Below, piece after piece: positions 18,601 to 28,429 of a stretch of DNA of 64,000 nucleotides (within the stretch, counting starts at the first letter, position 1; the number at the start of each line of letters is the position of its first letter). The notes below the pieces were generated by a model. It was not told the origin of the DNA. It searched no databases and saw nothing but the letters and a program-made list of their open reading frames with translations. This DNA is from Kitagawia praeruptora (Eukaryota > Streptophyta > Magnoliopsida > Apiales > Apiaceae): positions 66,939,001 to 67,003,000 of the forward strand of contig CM075349.1 of the NCBI GenBank assembly GCA_037693485.1. The letters are read 5' to 3'. The position numbers and the translations under genes were made by a program.

Positions 18601-21600
18601 TGTGCCTGGATGGCAAGATTGAATTCCTTTTTAATATAAGTACTCAGTTGTATTATGCTGCTCAAGCTTTAAGTTCTTGATCCAGTTATAGTATATAAGG
18701 GAAGTCTGCAACTTTGCAACTTGAAGGTGGCAAAGTAGTTGATCCGAGAGTGATAACACTAACTGATTTAGGAATACTTGTGTTTTAGTATTATATATCC
18801 AGAATTCCAGATGCAGTGACATAGTAGATAAAAAATACATATGGAGAGGATAAAAAATTGGAAAGTTTGTACCCGTAGTTTAGATGTTAACGGATCGTAT
18901 CCAGAGGAGGAGCCCTGAGGCAAAGCTTACTCCTGTTATGAGGTCTATGTTTTCTAAATCTGGGTTCAGGTAAGCTGGTACAAAATCTTTGATTCCAAGT
19001 TCTCCAGCTGAAAAAAGAGAGAATATGGTCATAAAATTGTTCAACAGTCATTGTTCACTGGATCTGTGTGGTTAGATGGTTATTGTTCACTGATTGAGTC
19101 TCCAAATCCAAAGACTGCTGGAAATAGCAAAGTCTTGTTCTCTGTTCCTGGCTGAATAACTGCTTTGGTGCAACCAAACAGAAGAAAAACATGTAGGAGA
19201 CTTATCAACCTACATGCAGCAGAAAATGAAGGGGCGTGCAAGTCCATGAGTGTCAAATTCAGGTAGAGTGCTATAAACATTGTGCAAATATAGAGTTTTA
19301 TAAGCTCTATATCAAATAGAGTTTTATAAACTTATAAACTCTAAACAAACATATCAAGGATTTATAAACTCTATATCATATAGAGTTTTATAAACTTATA
19401 AACTTATGCACTTATAAAATCTAAACAAGCATAGCAACATCTTTTTCTGCATCTCGATTTTAATAAGCTACATGTAGCCTGAAGATAATACATACATTTA
19501 TCCTTAAAAACTAAAAATACCTAAAGAAGATGGTTTAACTGTTGTTCTGTATGAGAATGTAGATGCATTAATTTAACTTGCATATCTCGTTAAGAACCGA
19601 TCTAACCTCAAATTACAAAAAAGTGCCAAGAGTCGCAAAAACTCTTGTCACTTGCCAAGAGTAGCAAAAATCTCAATAAACAAAAGATAATACTAAAGCC
19701 TTCCTCCATTTTTTCTAGTATACCACCCAAACATAATTGCCAAATGTTATCACCACATAATTCAGATTGCAAGTCATTAAAAATTCCATTTCAAAATTTT
19801 CCATATTAATAATAGAATGAATCAACTAATGCTAAAGTGCACAAAAGCAATTCAAAAATTGAATCAGCACTTTCATCATAAAGTATAAAGCAATCAATGA
19901 AAATACAAACTTACACAAAAGTAAAAGAGATGACCCATGCCATGATACATTTGACCTGCAAATGAACATACATCACAATTTATGAGGAAACATTGAGCAA
20001 ACACTTGATCGACGAAGTTTAGACTGCAAACAAAACACGAAGAATTTATTTGGATAGTTGTGTAATACATAAAGAAAATAAAGAACTCGTTTATCATCTT
20101 TGTGGCAAACCATCAAACACTTCATCTGTGAAGTTCAAACTGCAATTATAATCGAAGAAATTATTAGAAAAATATATCAAATGTATATGATAGAAAATGA
20201 GTAATATACTACCGGAAGGAGAGGGAGGAAGATATGGAAGAGTTCGCCACAGTGGAGAGAACATGAGTCACCTGTCATTACACATTAAAACCAGTTAACA
20301 TATCATATATTTACATCTATTTCTATTTCATCAGCCTATTTAAAGAAACAATAGAGAGAGAAACATGATACTGAGTTCCACCTACACTTTCCCATGATGA
20401 TAATTTGTGGGTTACTGTAAGATGTTTTCTTTAACCTACAAATTCAAATTTGAATTTTGAATAATGGCACAGCAGTAGAGATAATGGAGAATTAGTATTG
20501 TTTCAAAATATTTTACGGTTCAATAATCGATGCAAGTCTTCAGATTAGAAGATTCTAGGTAGCGAGGGGAAAACTTACGCTGGAAGCTTGCAATTAATAT
20601 ATAAAAGAGTTGGTATGTTGCAAGTGGTGGAAACCAAATGATGGAAGAAAATAAGTTTGAAACGTGGCAAGCTGGTAGCATGACAGAGAGCTACTTAGCA
20701 GTGATTAATATACGTACGAAAGCAATTGTTTTGTTTGCCTCTATGTAATCACGTGGATAGAGATTAGGAAGGTCCCGATACGGCCGATTCAAAATTGGTA
20801 TCGGCTGGTATTTTTGTAATAAATCAGAAAAGCAGTGGCAAAGACTTTATTTTCAACAATTACTGTAGAAAAGAGGCATCAGAAACTATTATATAGATAG
20901 AAGGGTATATATATATAAATTTTCTATAAAGGTTCCACATGTATTACATAATTATTCAATTAGGATTTAGGAAGGCTATTTTGAAGAAACATTAAGAGCC
21001 AAGAAGGCTGAGCGTAAGAGCAGGGACGAGGGGGATGTAGGGACTAGGGAGGGATCTTCGGCAAGGGGATTGCGGGATTGCGGTTTCCCAAGATGGTCTC
21101 ATATTTGTTTAGATTTTCGATTTAGCTTCGACAACAATTGAATCTAGAGTGTGGAGAGAATCTAAGTTTTATTATACGATCAGTTACACCTCTTACTATC
21201 TGTTTACTTTCCAGTTGCACCGTACTTTATTCAAGAAAATCGTAATATCTTTCTGCCTACGCTTTAAGGATCATTGATGAAATGATGTTTATTGGGGTCC
21301 CAGATTACGAATAAAGAAGTTTGCATTGTTGAACAGATTCTAGTATAAGAATTTGATCTAAATAAAGAAGTTTACATTGTTGAACAGATTCTAGTATTAG
21401 ATCTTGATCCTGAACTTTCAGCAGTAAAAGCTGCAATGTAAGACATTCTCAGGCCTAAACTGTTATCTCTTCCCAATTTTTGCTTAAAGGTCTTTCTCAG
21501 TTTCCCTAGGCCGTTTGTAATTTGAATAACAGGCTAGTAGATCATCCCTTTTTATAAACAAGCCTATAGCTGTGCTATAGTAAATTCATAGTGACATCTA

Positions 21601-22728
21601 TCAACTAACTTGTTATAGTCCTAGATAAACCCATACCAAGTCGCCTAACAAGTAACAACTGACATGGATGATGGAACTAACCGTATGCGGTACTTTCAAA
21701 AATATAAAAGTGATAACTATACCAGCATTCTACATAAGCTTCAATCTGGACGTGCATTACTACTAATGCAGAACAAGAAGGAAAAATGGAAAAACGAAGA
21801 ATAGATATATTTTAGTGAATTAATTGCAGAAAATCCTGAAGCACGAAGGTGATCTAAGAGCCATTACCTTTAAGATTTCTCAACCGCGGAAGAGAAGAGT
21901 TTGCATGGATTGCAACCCATAACAAGAGAGAACAATCATAATTCAATCAATAAACAATTGAAGTCTTTGTAATAATAAAAGATTACAGCTCCTTATATCT
22001 TTATATAGAGGAGTAAAACCTTAATACTTGATCACTATTTAAAATTCTAATGGTGAAGAAAATTAGTCATTTAATCCTTTTTCTTTTCTCTACTATTATC
22101 TAGAATATTCTTAATAATCTACATATATTATGTAACTTTATAAGAAAATGCAATTAAATCTATTCCTAACTAATAACATAAAATAAATACAAATTAATAT
22201 TTTGATTACTCTCTCTCTGCTCACCTACTCTGCAACACTAGCTTTCTGTGCAAAACCTGTGAGTAGTTTATATTACTCTATGAATAGTTACATTTGTAAT
22301 TGAAGTATTTCACAGATCATTACTCATTTTAATTATTATATTATGAGAGCACATTCTCAAATTCAACAGAAAACTAAAAACTATATTACCAAGTTTTTCA
22401 GCAACATATGTTAAAAACTAATCAAGATTTATAATTTTCGCAACCACATCGATCATCAACCTTTTTGCGAACTAATTGTTGTAAAAGCTGGGGTTTTGGG
22501 TGAATTGCATAAATCAATATTGTTGCTACTGATCTTTGAAAAAAATAGAAAATATTGACCAAGACTATTGTTTAGATTGACTATGTATAAATATAATCAT
22601 CTATATGCTAGTGTTATTTAATGATGTTAAAAATGTTGCCTAAGTTCTAACCTTGGTATGTGCAGGTGGCATCGAATCCAAGTGCAGTTGGTGGATGTAG
22701 CTGTAAAAGTTCCTTCATGGTAGGATAA
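15629..22728 (+). CDS. ISCA2: Iron-sulfur cluster assembly protein IscA-like 2, mitochondrial (4 exons, 160 aa)
   Basis: A-type carrier protein that receives or delivers Fe-S clusters in the mitochondrial matrix. Exons: 15629-15814, 16566-16690, 16891-16999, 22666-22728; all introns are GT-AG and the phases (0, 2, 0) fit. The first about 45 residues are rich in Arg, Ser and Asn with few acidic residues, as in a mitochondrial targeting peptide. The domain then runs from MTDSFVR through LRLSIEAGGCSGFQY and GVKLVVDKISYDFVKG to NPSAVGGCSCKSSFMVG. The three cluster-binding cysteines are C86, C151 and C153, a C-X64-C-X-C spacing typical of IscA. The start is the first ATG of the open exon. The last exon codes only 20 residues but supplies two of the three cysteines. 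Intron 3 is 5.7 kb and carries a probable Helitron. Confidence 0.92.
18050..18840 (-). pseudogene. Short-chain dehydrogenase/reductase fragment (salutaridine reductase/neomenthol dehydrogenase type)
   Basis: Minus-strand remains of an SDR. The region 18665-18411 gives YELVEDCLRTNYYGVKNV, LPLLQLSSSARIVNVTS, the part of the fold leading to the catalytic Ser. After an intron with donor near 18416 the sequence resumes with IPNEEVKAGLSDVENLTEA, then, after a frame change near 18250, GWPIIVSAYKISKAAIVAYT, which holds the catalytic Tyr-X3-Lys (YKISK). The nucleotide-binding N-terminus (TGxxxGxG) is missing; 18840-18666 is only weakly SDR-like. It cannot make a working enzyme. It lies in the Helitron, downstream of the GDSL fragment. 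Confidence 0.8.
18880..19280 (-). pseudogene. GDSL esterase/lipase fragment (two exon remnants)
   Basis: Minus-strand exon 1 (19280 to about 19100) has a hydrophobic secretory leader and then FPAVFGFGDSI, the block that carries the GDS nucleophile Ser. The following conserved stretch is deleted. After an intron, exon 2 (about 19010-18885) gives AGELGIKDFVPAYLNPDL and LITGVSFASG, then shifts frame before GYDPLTSKL-like sequence. The rest of the gene, including the catalytic Asp-X-X-His, is absent. Confidence 0.75.
19290..19440. repeat. Short tandem repeat of a TATAGAGTTTTATAAACTT unit
   Basis: Imperfect direct copies of ATATAGAGTTTTATAAACTT and TCTAAACAAACATA, spaced about 60-75 bp, within the Helitron. 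No coding potential. Confidence 0.6.
20898..22665. other. Remainder of IscA intron 3 to the right of the Helitron
   Basis: AT-rich intronic sequence with a 34-bp-scale near duplication at about 21317-21400 (both containing AATAAAGAAGTTT and ATTGTTGAACAGATTCTAGT). No gene or further transposon end was recognised. The branch and acceptor of the intron lie just before 22666. Confidence 0.4.
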
Positions 22729-24639
22729 ATAATTGTCATCAATACGAAAAAGCAACAATTTTAAGAGCATAGTAGTTGAAATATCATCGGCTGGCTTCAC
22801 GTGTACGAAGAAAGACTTGCCATATTCATTTGATAAGTGAATTGTAAAACATTGCGCCCGGTATAAGAATATACAGTGTAGCCTGGGTGTATATACAATT
22901 TTTCAGGATTTATTCCTTTATATTTTATAATACAACTTGGTATAGTGTGCATAGCTTGATATCTTAACTGACACTGTTTCTAACAGATGATTCATATGAG
23001 AAAATATTATACTACAAATGTAACTTCCAGTCCAAACACGTTCTTTATGTTCTCCAATATTGTTTAGCCAGCAATTGATATTGGGTCTGTTCTATGTATT
23101 CTCTGATGATGTTTGACCAACGTCGGTTGCTACTTGTGCCTGCAAAACTATATCCGCAGGCTCAGCTTCCTGTGGATGTTTCAGGCAGGAAAGTAAGTGT
23201 TCCGGTAGAGGTAGTCAGAAGTTAAAACCGGAGACAAGGAGCAAGGAATATATTGGTAGTAGCGTGTATGGTGTTGGTTTTTGCACCAGTATATGGTGTT
23301 GGTTTTTCGAAAAGAAAACAATAATTTCTTATACGATGAAAATAATTGATATTCAGATACTTGTATGTGGTTTTGGTGTATATGATCATACATGGAGTAT
23401 TAAGCTACACCAAATCTTTATATAAAGGAAAGAATAGCACCACAGCAGCTGCTGGTCACTTACAAAATGTTGGAATTAATGTCTAAAGAGGAGGAGAGCC
23501 TTCAGGTAACTAATCCATGTTGTAAATAGTAATGCTTTAATTGTTTCCATGCATCAGGGCCATCACTACATCTATATTGGAGTAATTCCTTTATCTCTTT
23601 GCATACTGACTTGACTAAGTAAGTCTTTTACCTTGAATTACATCATGAGCACTCACATTAATGTTTGCGATAATGGCATGTGCACTAGCAGCATGGCAGC
23701 ACCTAAGTAAACTAAGAAGCAAAAAGACGTATCAGTTATCATTTCCACATAGGCTCATGCCCTTATGGTTCTACTGTTTACGATTCTCACAAGCCTCGCA
23801 GAATAGCATGGCTTTGCATTTCATTGTTGTCATACATTTTGTGGATAAAAGGCTAGGCTGTCCCTAGTATTGTGTTTCTACTGGATTTGAACATTTAATA
23901 GTGATCCAGTGTGGGAGCATCATAAGATTTGATTTGTCAAAGGAATTAATAAACAAGTGACTTTATGTTTATAAACAGAGGTGAAGCATATGGGCCATCA
24001 CCGATAATTATTATTTTTGCATCAACCGTAAAATGCTTAAATTTACTTGGCAAAAACTAAAGATTTTAAAATTTGGTGAAGAAGGAGAGTTATATCTATC
24101 TATTTGACGTAATTGTTAGACATGTTGTATGTCACTGGGAGATTCTGGAATCGAGAAGAGAGTAGAGCTTAGTTGTTACTGAAATGGTTCTACAACAGAA
24201 TGCTTTCTTTTGATAATATCGAGTAATTCAATAAAGCATTAGTTATAAAGGTGTTTCAACCACTTAGTTATTTGTCTTTCTTTTGAAATGCTTTCTTTTA
24301 ATCAGGATCAAGTCAGTGGAAACCTTAAGTTACCTTTATAAAGATGTTTACCCAGTTTCAACCACTTAGTTATATTTTCCTTGTTAGCTTGCCTGAAATA
24401 AACAAGTTATATACTTGGATGTAGACATAAGTAATTTTGTTTTCTCTGATTTACTTATGCCGCAGATAGTAAGTTTTCAAGGTTATGTAGCAAGTCATCA
24501 AATAATAGTTCCTTGTTAACTTTTGTTACCATGATGATTATCTATTACGTTAAATAATAGCACAAATTTAAGTACACTGTTCTTATCTACTTTTATAGCA
24601 AGTAAATAAAGAAAATTATGGATGAGTAACTAGTTCACT
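22729..24639. other. 3' UTR of the IscA-like gene and intergenic DNA
   Basis: Begins with the 3' UTR, whose end cannot be placed. The rest is AT-rich without a recognisable gene; short open frames (23181-23393 minus, 23661-23867 plus) have no familiar motifs. Confidence 0.4.
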
Positions 24640-25116
24640 TCAGGTATACTTTGCAACACAGCTAGGTTTCCATGATTCACAGTTTGCAGATCCTTCCCAA
24701 TACAGCTTATCGACCTTTTTAGCCCTTTGTATCTGTTGAATCTGACTAACTATATCATTCAGTAACACTCCTTTTCTTAACATCAGCTCCAGCTGATCGA
24801 TGTTTGCTAATAACCAGCTTAATCCTTAGAACTCCAGAACTTTTCTCTGACACTACTACTTTGGAATTTGAATATTGGAGATTTTTCTCGTCAAACTCTA
24901 GTGAAGGAATTCACAGTGGTTGAAGACAGTATAACTGACCTGAAAGCATATCATCATGTGGCCAGGCTCTTTGGCTGGCAGTGTCTTGGATACTACATGT
25001 CCTGAATATGCTTCTAGCAGTTTATGTACTTTCAGCGGTGCTTGGTATTCAAGTATTTCACCATCTGCCTTCAGGACCTTGATGGGCTTGTTTTGCCGAT
25101 AAAAGCAATTTCCCAT
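24640..25116 (-). pseudogene. DUF4228 (PADRE) domain protein, frameshifted
   Basis: Exon 1 is 25116-24940, starting MGNC (a possible N-myristoylation site), then IKVLKADGEILEYQAPLKVH and a GHMMICFQ end, the typical opening of plant DUF4228/PADRE proteins linked to stress and pathogen responses. A donor GTCAGT follows. Exon 2, after an acceptor near 24855, reads SSGVLRIKLVISK and then changes frame; the family's next block (QLELMLRKGVLLNDIVSQIQ) is present in another frame down to the stop at 24640-24642. The literal translation ends early with a foreign tail. The small size and single break suggest a recent pseudogene, or a sequencing error. Confidence 0.68.
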
Positions 25117-26494
25117 AGTTATGTTAATATGCTTTGCTCAGGATCTGTAAGCCTTCTTAAAAATTACAAATATGTTATTTAAATATTACAAATTTGTTTG
25201 TTGTAATTTGCTCCCGTCGTATACACACATTAGATTCTTATTTGTAATTATAGACTTGGAGTTTGTACATGGTAAGGGAGCAATTTATTCCGCATGGTCT
25301 TCTAGTTACGTAGATACACATTTGAGTGGTTCTGGATTAGATCTTGCCCATAATTTCTTATTTCTTTGTAGAACAGTGACATTCGATGATAAAAACAAGA
25401 AAAACAGATATTACAGTTTGCTGTGTTGTTTCAAATGTTAAACAAAAGAATCCGTTTAGTAATTTGTTTCTAGCTGTTGTCAATATAGTGGAAAGTTGAA
25501 AAAAATTACATCTTCAGAAGAGTTGTCTAGATAACCAAAATGGTCCCGGAACTTTAGTAGTAGATGGTCTCACAAATAGGCCTACCAGTTGGTTTTGTGA
25601 GCACGTCTCGTCTATATTTGTTAGAAGCTTAAAAGACAATTTGGGAGAGTCAATATATGTGTAAATTGTGGAGGATTCTCATGCTAGGTTGTTGTCGAAT
25701 GGATTATGGATTCCCCAGACTGGCCGCCTGTGCTTTAGGCCAAGCTGAAAAAGGTGGTAGCCTCTCCTAGCTTTTGGACCATTTTCATTTGTGGTGGGGT
25801 AAAACAAGGCATGCACCTACCAAGCATTTGGAAATTGTACATTCCTGATTGTGATCAAGTATGTGGTTCTAAGCGATTTTGTTATTGTGCTTCTACTTTT
25901 TTATTTGTTTAATTACTCCATAAACTGTCCCGGAAATTTAAATCAAGTATGTGGTTCTAAGCGATTTTGTTATTGTGTTTCGTAATCGCTTGAGTTTCCC
26001 TTTGCACATTAGCATACCAGCTGAGCCACCCTTTAGGATTCCTAAATGGTTGCAAAGCAATCTGATCGACATTTCTAGGTCATCGTCATATTTGTTGAAG
26101 CAAGTCTGCAAATATTATTTGGGATTAAATACAAGGCTGAGATCGTGACCCTTTCCTTTTCACATTACTCTATTCAACTGCGCCAAACGCAACATACAAG
26201 GTTCACAATCATATGCCCACGACACAGCTGATTAAACCTTTCCTAAAAAATTCAGATGAACCAACCATAGTGCATTCTGCGGCCATATTCTTGTTGCCCT
26301 GATTGGGACACACATCCAGCACATCTTTAGAAAATACAAAGCACTACCATGCAACAATGTGTTGTAATTGTATTATTTGGTGGTAACAAATTCGGCGTGG
26401 GTCTCTTAATAATTATTTCAACTTTCTGGTGGTACTTTATCCTTGTTTAATTGTCATCAATAATTTATGTATTGAGGGTAGGGATGGATATTTC
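25117..26494. other. Intergenic DNA with a 36-bp direct duplication
   Basis: No gene recognised. A 36-bp sequence containing AAGTATGTGGTTCTAAGCG occurs twice, at 25854-25889 and 25942-25977, 88 bp apart. Confidence 0.45.
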
Positions 26495-26699
26495 TGTTAG
26501 AATATAATATAAGATCCATATAATTCCTCCCTCTAACACCTTAAGGTTTTAGATGAGTTGATTACTTAACATGGTATCAGAGCTCTGGTTTGGCAAAAAT
26601 GGGATTTCGAGTGAGGGGGAGTGTTAGAATATAATATAAGATTCATATAAGTCCTCCCTCTAACACATTAAGATTTTAAGATGAGTTGGTTACTTAACA
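26495..26699 (+). mobile_element. TRIM (terminal-repeat retrotransposon in miniature), 205 bp, complete
   Basis: Two LTRs of 77 bp (26495-26571) and 78 bp (26622-26699), both TGTTAGAATATAATATAAGA to ACTTAACA. A primer binding site TGGTATCAGAGC (26572-26583), complementary to initiator-methionine tRNA, abuts the first LTR, and a polypurine tract GAGTGAGGGGGAG (26609-26621) abuts the second. A perfect 5-bp target duplication ATTTC flanks it (26490-26494, 26700-26704). Only about 50 bp lies between the LTRs, so nothing is encoded and movement depends on another element's proteins. The LTRs differ at a few positions. Confidence 0.92.
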
Positions 26700-27159
26700 A
26701 TTTCATCACCGATTGAACCTAACTGAACCTAAATTTATGAATTAGTTATGGATTCCAGCGAACGAAATGATTTTGAAGTGATATATGATGGGAGGGTGCC
26801 TTTAAGAAACAAAGATGTTTTATGCTGTAAAAAAATTCTTAGTACACAACGCATCATAGCAAGGCGAATACCTAATACATTGAAATCGATAACTTGTCTG
26901 GTAACTCTGGCTTACATCTGTGATTTCAGTAACTATTGTTTTAATCTTATGTTTTTCATTATTTCTATTCCTGCTTGTCATAACACAATTTTAAGTGGTT
27001 TTTTTATCTAGCATGTTTATCGTCTACGTTATTTATGCTTAATTTTAGTTAAAAATTTACTCTAACATGATGTACCCTGTCTGCTTAGCAGGAAGAAAAA
27101 AATGTACCCTGTCCCTCACTTTTGCCTCTAGCCTCTTACTGAAAGACAAGTGTCATATA

Positions 27160-27427
27160 CCCTCTTTGTCCTCCTCATTTCTTTACAGTTTTTTTTTCAC
27201 TGCTTGACACGCATACAGTTTTTTTCACTGTTTGACACGCATTTTAAAGCTCCTAAAAATATAATTCCATAACTTATTTTTAAAATTTTCTTTTTTGTAT
27301 AAAAATAGAACAATTCTATTTCTATACAAAAAAAGAAAATTTAAAAAATAAGTTATGAAACTATCCGCAAAATGCACCTTAAAATCTTACGTCCCCCAAG
27401 GTAAAGAACCAAGTGGGACAGAGGGAG
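27160..27427. mobile_element. Stowaway-like MITE, 268 bp
   Basis: Flanked by TA at 27158-27159 and 27428-27429. The right end inverted reads CTCCCTCTGTCCC; the left end CCCTCTTTGTCCTCC is its degraded partner, and both continue into TTCTTTAC. The core (27268-27357) is a nearly perfect 90-bp inverted repeat with arms of about 42 bp ending CATAACTTATTTTT. These are traits of Tc1/mariner-derived Stowaway MITEs in plants. Confidence 0.65.
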
Positions 27428-27429
27428 TA

Positions 27430-28429
27430 TCCGGTAAGCGATACCAATTTGTAAGGCGGAAGACCCTGTGATCAAAAGATTGCAGCAGGGGGAGGTTACT
27501 ACTGCATCGGGGAATATGTTATAACTAGAACATGTAAACCACTTTATGAGGATTGAGAGGAATATATGAATAAAAAGGTATGCCTCTCATTACATATTTT
27601 ACCCCCACAACTTTTTTCTTCCTTATTGGATGTGCCCCAATGCCCACCACTTGTGGCTTCTACTGAAACTCTGCATCAGCTTTCATTATCTTCTTCTGCT
27701 GCTCATCAGAGTCTACTTTCTGTTTATTTTGTGTTTTATGATAATGCACACGATTAATTAATAGGTTTCGAGGATTGTGGTCATGTTTGCGTTTCTAAAC
27801 ATGTCGATTCCACGTTGTTCTTAAACTTGCTGAAATTTGATAACAAAGAACACGAAGGAATAGAATTTTACTAACTAATGAATTTTAGAGATTTTGTCTG
27901 TAAAAATTATGTCTATAATCAAGTCATATTCCAGTTGACATATTACCACTCTGGATAGCAGGCATTTTAGCTACTGCTACTCTGGAATCTGGATAAGTAG
28001 CAAATAATTTGAGGGGTAACTTGGGGAATGAATGAAGGCTACTTGAAACTAAAAACAAGAGTCCAGTAGAGACTCTGGCACATTTCAAGAACAAAGGATA
28101 GCATCAATAATTCCCATAATTGAATAATTCATTTGCTATATTTTCTCTCTAATAAAAATAAGAAATAGATGCACTTAAGTTGCTTGTGTCCACTAGTTAT
28201 CCACATCAGAACTGACATTAATTAAGTTGTTGTTCCTTGTGATGCTCAAAGGCTATACAGATATATAGAGATGGGCCATCCACCGAAATTAGTAGAGCTA
28301 CCTGGAGACAGACCTACAAATATGAGAGAATGACTTCATAGTAATTAGGCACTTGAATTTCTCACTATATAAACAGACATATAGTGCATTCAACCAATCA
28401 ACCATAGCTTGCAAAAGTGTACTAATCCT
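27430..28429. other. Intergenic DNA and upstream region of the carbonic anhydrase gene
   Basis: AT-rich without a recognised gene. TATATAAAC at about 28364-28372 lies about 60 bp before the carbonic anhydrase ATG and may be its TATA box. Confidence 0.45.

Larger units (their letters stand above)
17666..20897 (-). mobile_element. Probable Helitron with captured gene fragments, inside intron 3 of the IscA-like gene
   Basis: On the minus strand the element starts TCTATATAATAGTTTC after an A (start at 20897) and ends with a short GC hairpin (GCCC/GGGC, 17677-17692), ATAAATA and CTAG at 17666-17669, followed by T. A 5' TC start, a 3' CTAG end with a hairpin about ten bases upstream, and insertion between A and T without a target duplication are Helitron hallmarks. 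There is no Rep/helicase gene, so it is non-autonomous. It carries fragments of two unrelated genes, both sense with respect to the Helitron. The hairpin stem is only 4 bp, so the call is inferential. Confidence 0.55.

Noticed and set aside
20740..20775. Alternative Helitron start (TCTCTATCC on the minus strand)
   Set aside because: The TCTATATAATAG start at 20897 fits the consensus better and has the required A before it.
26572..26583. A tRNA-like hit at TGGTATCAGAGC
   Set aside because: It is the primer binding site of the TRIM, not a tRNA gene; no cloverleaf surrounds it.
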